Source of the DNA: Clostridiales bacterium
Lineage (GTDB): Bacteria; Bacillota; Clostridia; Christensenellales; CAG-138
Assembly (NCBI GenBank): GCA_031270585.1
Contig: JAISXK010000065.1
Span: 1 to 8,079 of the forward strand
Reading direction: 5' to 3'
Length of the DNA: 8,079 bases
Part shown: in pieces, positions 6,568 through 8,079 of the stretch
How the letters are laid out: every line of letters starts with the position of its first letter
Numbering within the stretch: position 1 is the first letter of the stretch
Translations under genes and position numbers: made by a program
Notes under the pieces: generated by a model
The model's database searches: none
The model's input: only the letters and a program-made list of their open reading frames with translations
Told to the model about the DNA's origin: nothing

Positions 6568-6616
6568 AAAAACTATCCATAACAGCCCGGCTATAAAAAA
6601 AATTTATGTAACTATC

Positions 6617-6645
6617 TTGACAAAACGTCAATAAACTATTACCCT
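6617..6645 (+). promoter_or_regulatory. Candidate promoter of the tetR-type gene
   Basis: A perfect -35 box, TTGACA (6617-6622), is followed after 17 bases by only a weak -10, TACCCT (6640-6645). The -35 is part of a TTGAC-N5-GTCAA dyad (6617-6631). The predicted start would fall just at the palindrome 6653-6670. Confidence 0.4.
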
Positions 6646-6652
6646 TTCCTTG

Positions 6653-6670
6653 TGTCCGACCGGTCAGTCA
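6653..6670. promoter_or_regulatory. TetR-type operator palindrome
   Basis: TGTCCGACC|GGTCAGTCA is an 18-base imperfect palindrome (7 of 9 positions match between halves) centred on ACCGGT at 6661/6662. GACCGGTC-cored palindromes of this kind are common TetR-family operators. It lies 38 bases before the regulator ATG, over the expected transcription start, which fits autorepression. A wider GTGTCC (6652-6657) / GGACAC (6684-6689) repeat encloses its right part. Confidence 0.6.
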
Positions 6671-6708
6671 TTTTCGTTCCTTTGGACACGAGTAGTTTTT
6701 ATGGGTAA

Positions 6709-7314
6709 ATGGTTTTGGAAGAATCGGACAAAAAGCAGCGCATCATTACAGCGGCCATAGACCTGTTTTACAAAAAAGATTTTGAGGCCGCTTCCATACA
6801 GGAGATCACCGAAGCTGCGGGTATTGCCAAGGGCACGCTATACCTGTATTTTTCATCCAAAGACGCGTTGATAGACGAGATTTTTGCATATTGCAACATA
6901 CGCAACGTACAAGCCTGCGACGAAGGGCTTGACGACGAACCCACGGCTATTGCCAAACTGCAGCGCCGTATGCAAAACGCCATACGCTGGCGCGTGGCCC
7001 ACAAAAAGGAGGCCGTCATCGAGCAAATGTACATGAGCATTCCGGGCCGGGGCGAAGGTTCCCGTTATACCCAACAGCACAGACACTTTGCTATTGTAGA
7101 TAAAATAATACAAGCAGGCATCGCCCGAGGCGAAATAAAAAACGCCCAAAGCTCCCTTTTGGGCGAAGTGTTCTTTGGCATTGGCGGCGCTTTCTACTAT
7201 TACTTCAGAGAAAACCCCCGGCAGATGGAAGAAGAATACCCCTGGAGGTTGTGCATGCAGATGGTACGGGATTGTCTTCAAGCGGACGGCCTGAAACCGC
7301 CGCCTGATAAATAA
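6709..7314 (+). CDS. TetR/AcrR-family transcriptional regulator
   Basis: A 201-residue, all-helical DNA-binding regulator, probably a ligand-responsive repressor acting as a dimer. The N-terminal domain is typical: KQRIITAAIDLFYKKDFEAAS (9-29), then the helix-turn-helix SIQEITEAAGIAKGTLYLYF (29-48) and SSKDALIDEIF (49-59). The C-terminal ligand domain (about 75-195) is divergent, so the inducer is not predictable. The ATG at 6709 gives the normal distance to the DNA-binding helices. It lacks a good Shine-Dalgarno sequence, and an out-of-frame ATG at 6701 opens only a 19-codon frame overlapping it, so translation may be weak. A palindromic operator lies upstream (6653-6670). The flavin reductase gene begins 26 bases after the stop, making it the likely co-regulated target; the divergent hnd operon is a second candidate. 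Confidence 0.9.
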   Translation: MVLEESDKKQRIITAAIDLFYKKDFEAASIQEITEAAGIAKGTLYLYFSSKDALIDEIFAYCNIRNVQACDEGLDDEPTAIAKLQRRMQNAIRWRVAHKKEAVIEQMYMSIPGRGEGSRYTQQHRHFAIVDKIIQAGIARGEIKNAQSSLLGEVFFGIGGAFYYYFRENPRQMEEEYPWRLCMQMVRDCLQADGLKPPPDK

Positions 7315-7340
7315 ACGACCACTTAGGAGGACGAGAGACT

Positions 7341-8079
7341 ATGAAGAAGATGGTATGGATCAAACTGGCCGCGCTGTTAATGAGCGCCGCTATGCTGCCG
7401 GCGCTTGCAGGCTGTGCGCAAACGGAACAGCCGAAGCCGGAGCCCAGCGCCGCGCCCCAACCCGGCGCGGAACCCGAACCCGAGGGCATGACGCCCGGCG
7501 TCTACACCGGTACCGTCAATGGCTACGGCGGCGAAATGACCGTGGAAGTGACCGTGACTGAAGACGCCATAACCGATGTGAAGATAGGCCAAAACGGTGA
7601 GACCACAGGTATCGGATCCAACGCCATAGAGCAGATGCCCGGGCGCATCGTGGCGGCTCAGAGCATCAACCTCGATACCATGACGGGCTGCACCATTTCC
7701 AGCGCGGCCATTTTGCAGGCCACAAAGAATGCTCTTGATTTAGCGGGCGGCGCAGGTTCGGAAGCCTTTGGCGAAAAGCCCATAGGCGATACCACGCCTG
7801 TTGAAAAAACCACGGATGTGGTGATTGCGGGCGGCGGCATGGCGGGTCTTAGCGCGGCTTATACGGCTGCGGAGGCGGGCGCCAGCGTCATACTGCTGGA
7901 AAAAGCGGCTCAGACCGGCGGCGCGACAGCTACCAGCGGCGGCGACATTCTGGCGGGTGGCAGCAGCGTCCAGGCGGCTCAGGGTATTGAAGATACCGTA
8001 GATAGCCTCAAAGACTTCTGGTGGGAAGCCGGTGAAGGTCAGATCAACCGGGAACTGATGAACTCCGTGGCCGAAGAGG
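7341..8079 (+). CDS. Extracytoplasmic flavin reductase lipoprotein, FMN-binding plus FAD-binding (flavocytochrome c/fumarate reductase type), N-terminal part
   Basis: The first 246 residues are visible and the frame runs off the window end. A signal peptide (MKKMVWIKLAALLMSAAMLPALAGC) ends in lipobox LAGC, with C25 lipidated. A Pro/Glu/Ala-rich linker (29-48) leads to an FMN-binding domain (about 52-135). There, D112-T-M-T-G-C-T118 fits the flavinylation motif Dxx(S/T)GxT, so FMN is probably bound covalently to T118 by ApbE. A second domain starts at TDVVIAGGGMAGLSAA, with dinucleotide-binding glycines G164, G166, G169 and E187, then GATATSGGDI, typical of FAD_binding_2 reductases. Proteins of this design reduce fumarate, urocanate or other organic acceptors outside the membrane. 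The substrate here is unknown because the catalytic part is missing. AGGAGG (7325-7330) lies 10 bases before the ATG. Confidence 0.9.
   Translation, partial: MKKMVWIKLAALLMSAAMLPALAGCAQTEQPKPEPSAAPQPGAEPEPEGMTPGVYTGTVNGYGGEMTVEVTVTEDAITDVKIGQNGETTGIGSNAIEQMPGRIVAAQSINLDTMTGCTISSAAILQATKNALDLAGGAGSEAFGEKPIGDTTPVEKTTDVVIAGGGMAGLSAAYTAAEAGASVILLEKAAQTGGATATSGGDILAGGSSVQAAQGIEDTVDSLKDFWWEAGEGQINRELMNSVAEE

Noticed and set aside
6547..6575. Intrinsic terminator formed by the CTTTTCC/GGAAAAG hairpin
   Set aside because: The following run is A-rich on the plus strand, no U-tract follows on the minus strand, and no gene would end here.
6432..6708. Rex (NADH-sensing repressor) site upstream of hndA
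   Set aside because: I looked for TTGTTAA-N4-TTAACAA-like or TTGTGAA-type dyads. TTGTCACACATTTATC (6485-6500) resembles only one half.
6701..6760. ATG at 6701 as the start of the TetR gene or of a leader peptide
   Set aside because: It is out of frame with the regulator and stops after 19 codons; without a ribosome site it is not supported as a gene.

Overview
The window looks like chromosomal DNA of an anaerobic, fermentative Gram-positive bacterium, most likely a member of the Clostridia. This is inferred from strong AAGGAGG-type ribosome binding sites, a class II aldolase, an M29 aminopeptidase, clostridial-type soluble NADH dehydrogenase/hydrogenase subunits, and a lipoprotein flavin reductase. 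Base composition is moderately GC-rich in genes and AT-rich between them. No rRNA, tRNA, CRISPR array, insertion sequence or phage gene was seen.

Layout. Positions 1-264 (minus) hold the N-terminal 88 codons of class II fructose-bisphosphate aldolase. Its predicted transcript would begin with a long hairpin. A divergent promoter region (265-530) separates it from a plus-strand group: a family 2 polyprenyl-phosphate glycosyltransferase (531-1466), a small unknown membrane protein whose ATG directly follows the glycosyltransferase stop codon (1467-1847), and an M29 aminopeptidase (1898-3016). A short convergent intergenic region with a large inverted repeat (3083-3150) follows.

The minus-strand operon 6431->3169 encodes NuoE-like HndA, a stand-alone GHKL ATPase, thioredoxin-like [2Fe-2S] protein HndB, and the large flavo-iron-sulfur NADH-oxidising subunit HndC/HydB. 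This is the diaphorase half of an electron-bifurcating [FeFe] hydrogenase, but no catalytic hydrogenase subunit lies on either side. The operon is closed by a convergent gene at one end and a divergent gene at the other. It therefore must work with a catalytic subunit encoded elsewhere, or with a different partner.

Divergent from it, 6709-7314 (plus) is a TetR/AcrR regulator preceded by a strong palindrome (6653-6670). It is followed after 26 bases by the start of a lipoprotein flavin reductase (7341 to the window end) carrying a covalent-FMN domain and an FAD domain. The regulator probably controls itself and this extracytoplasmic reductase. Together, the right half reads as redox metabolism: NADH oxidation by a soluble complex beside a regulated, probably respiratory, exported flavoprotein.

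The most noteworthy points are the missing hydrogenase subunit, the GHKL ATPase inside the operon, dyads placed on the hnd and tetR promoters, and the fba leader hairpin.
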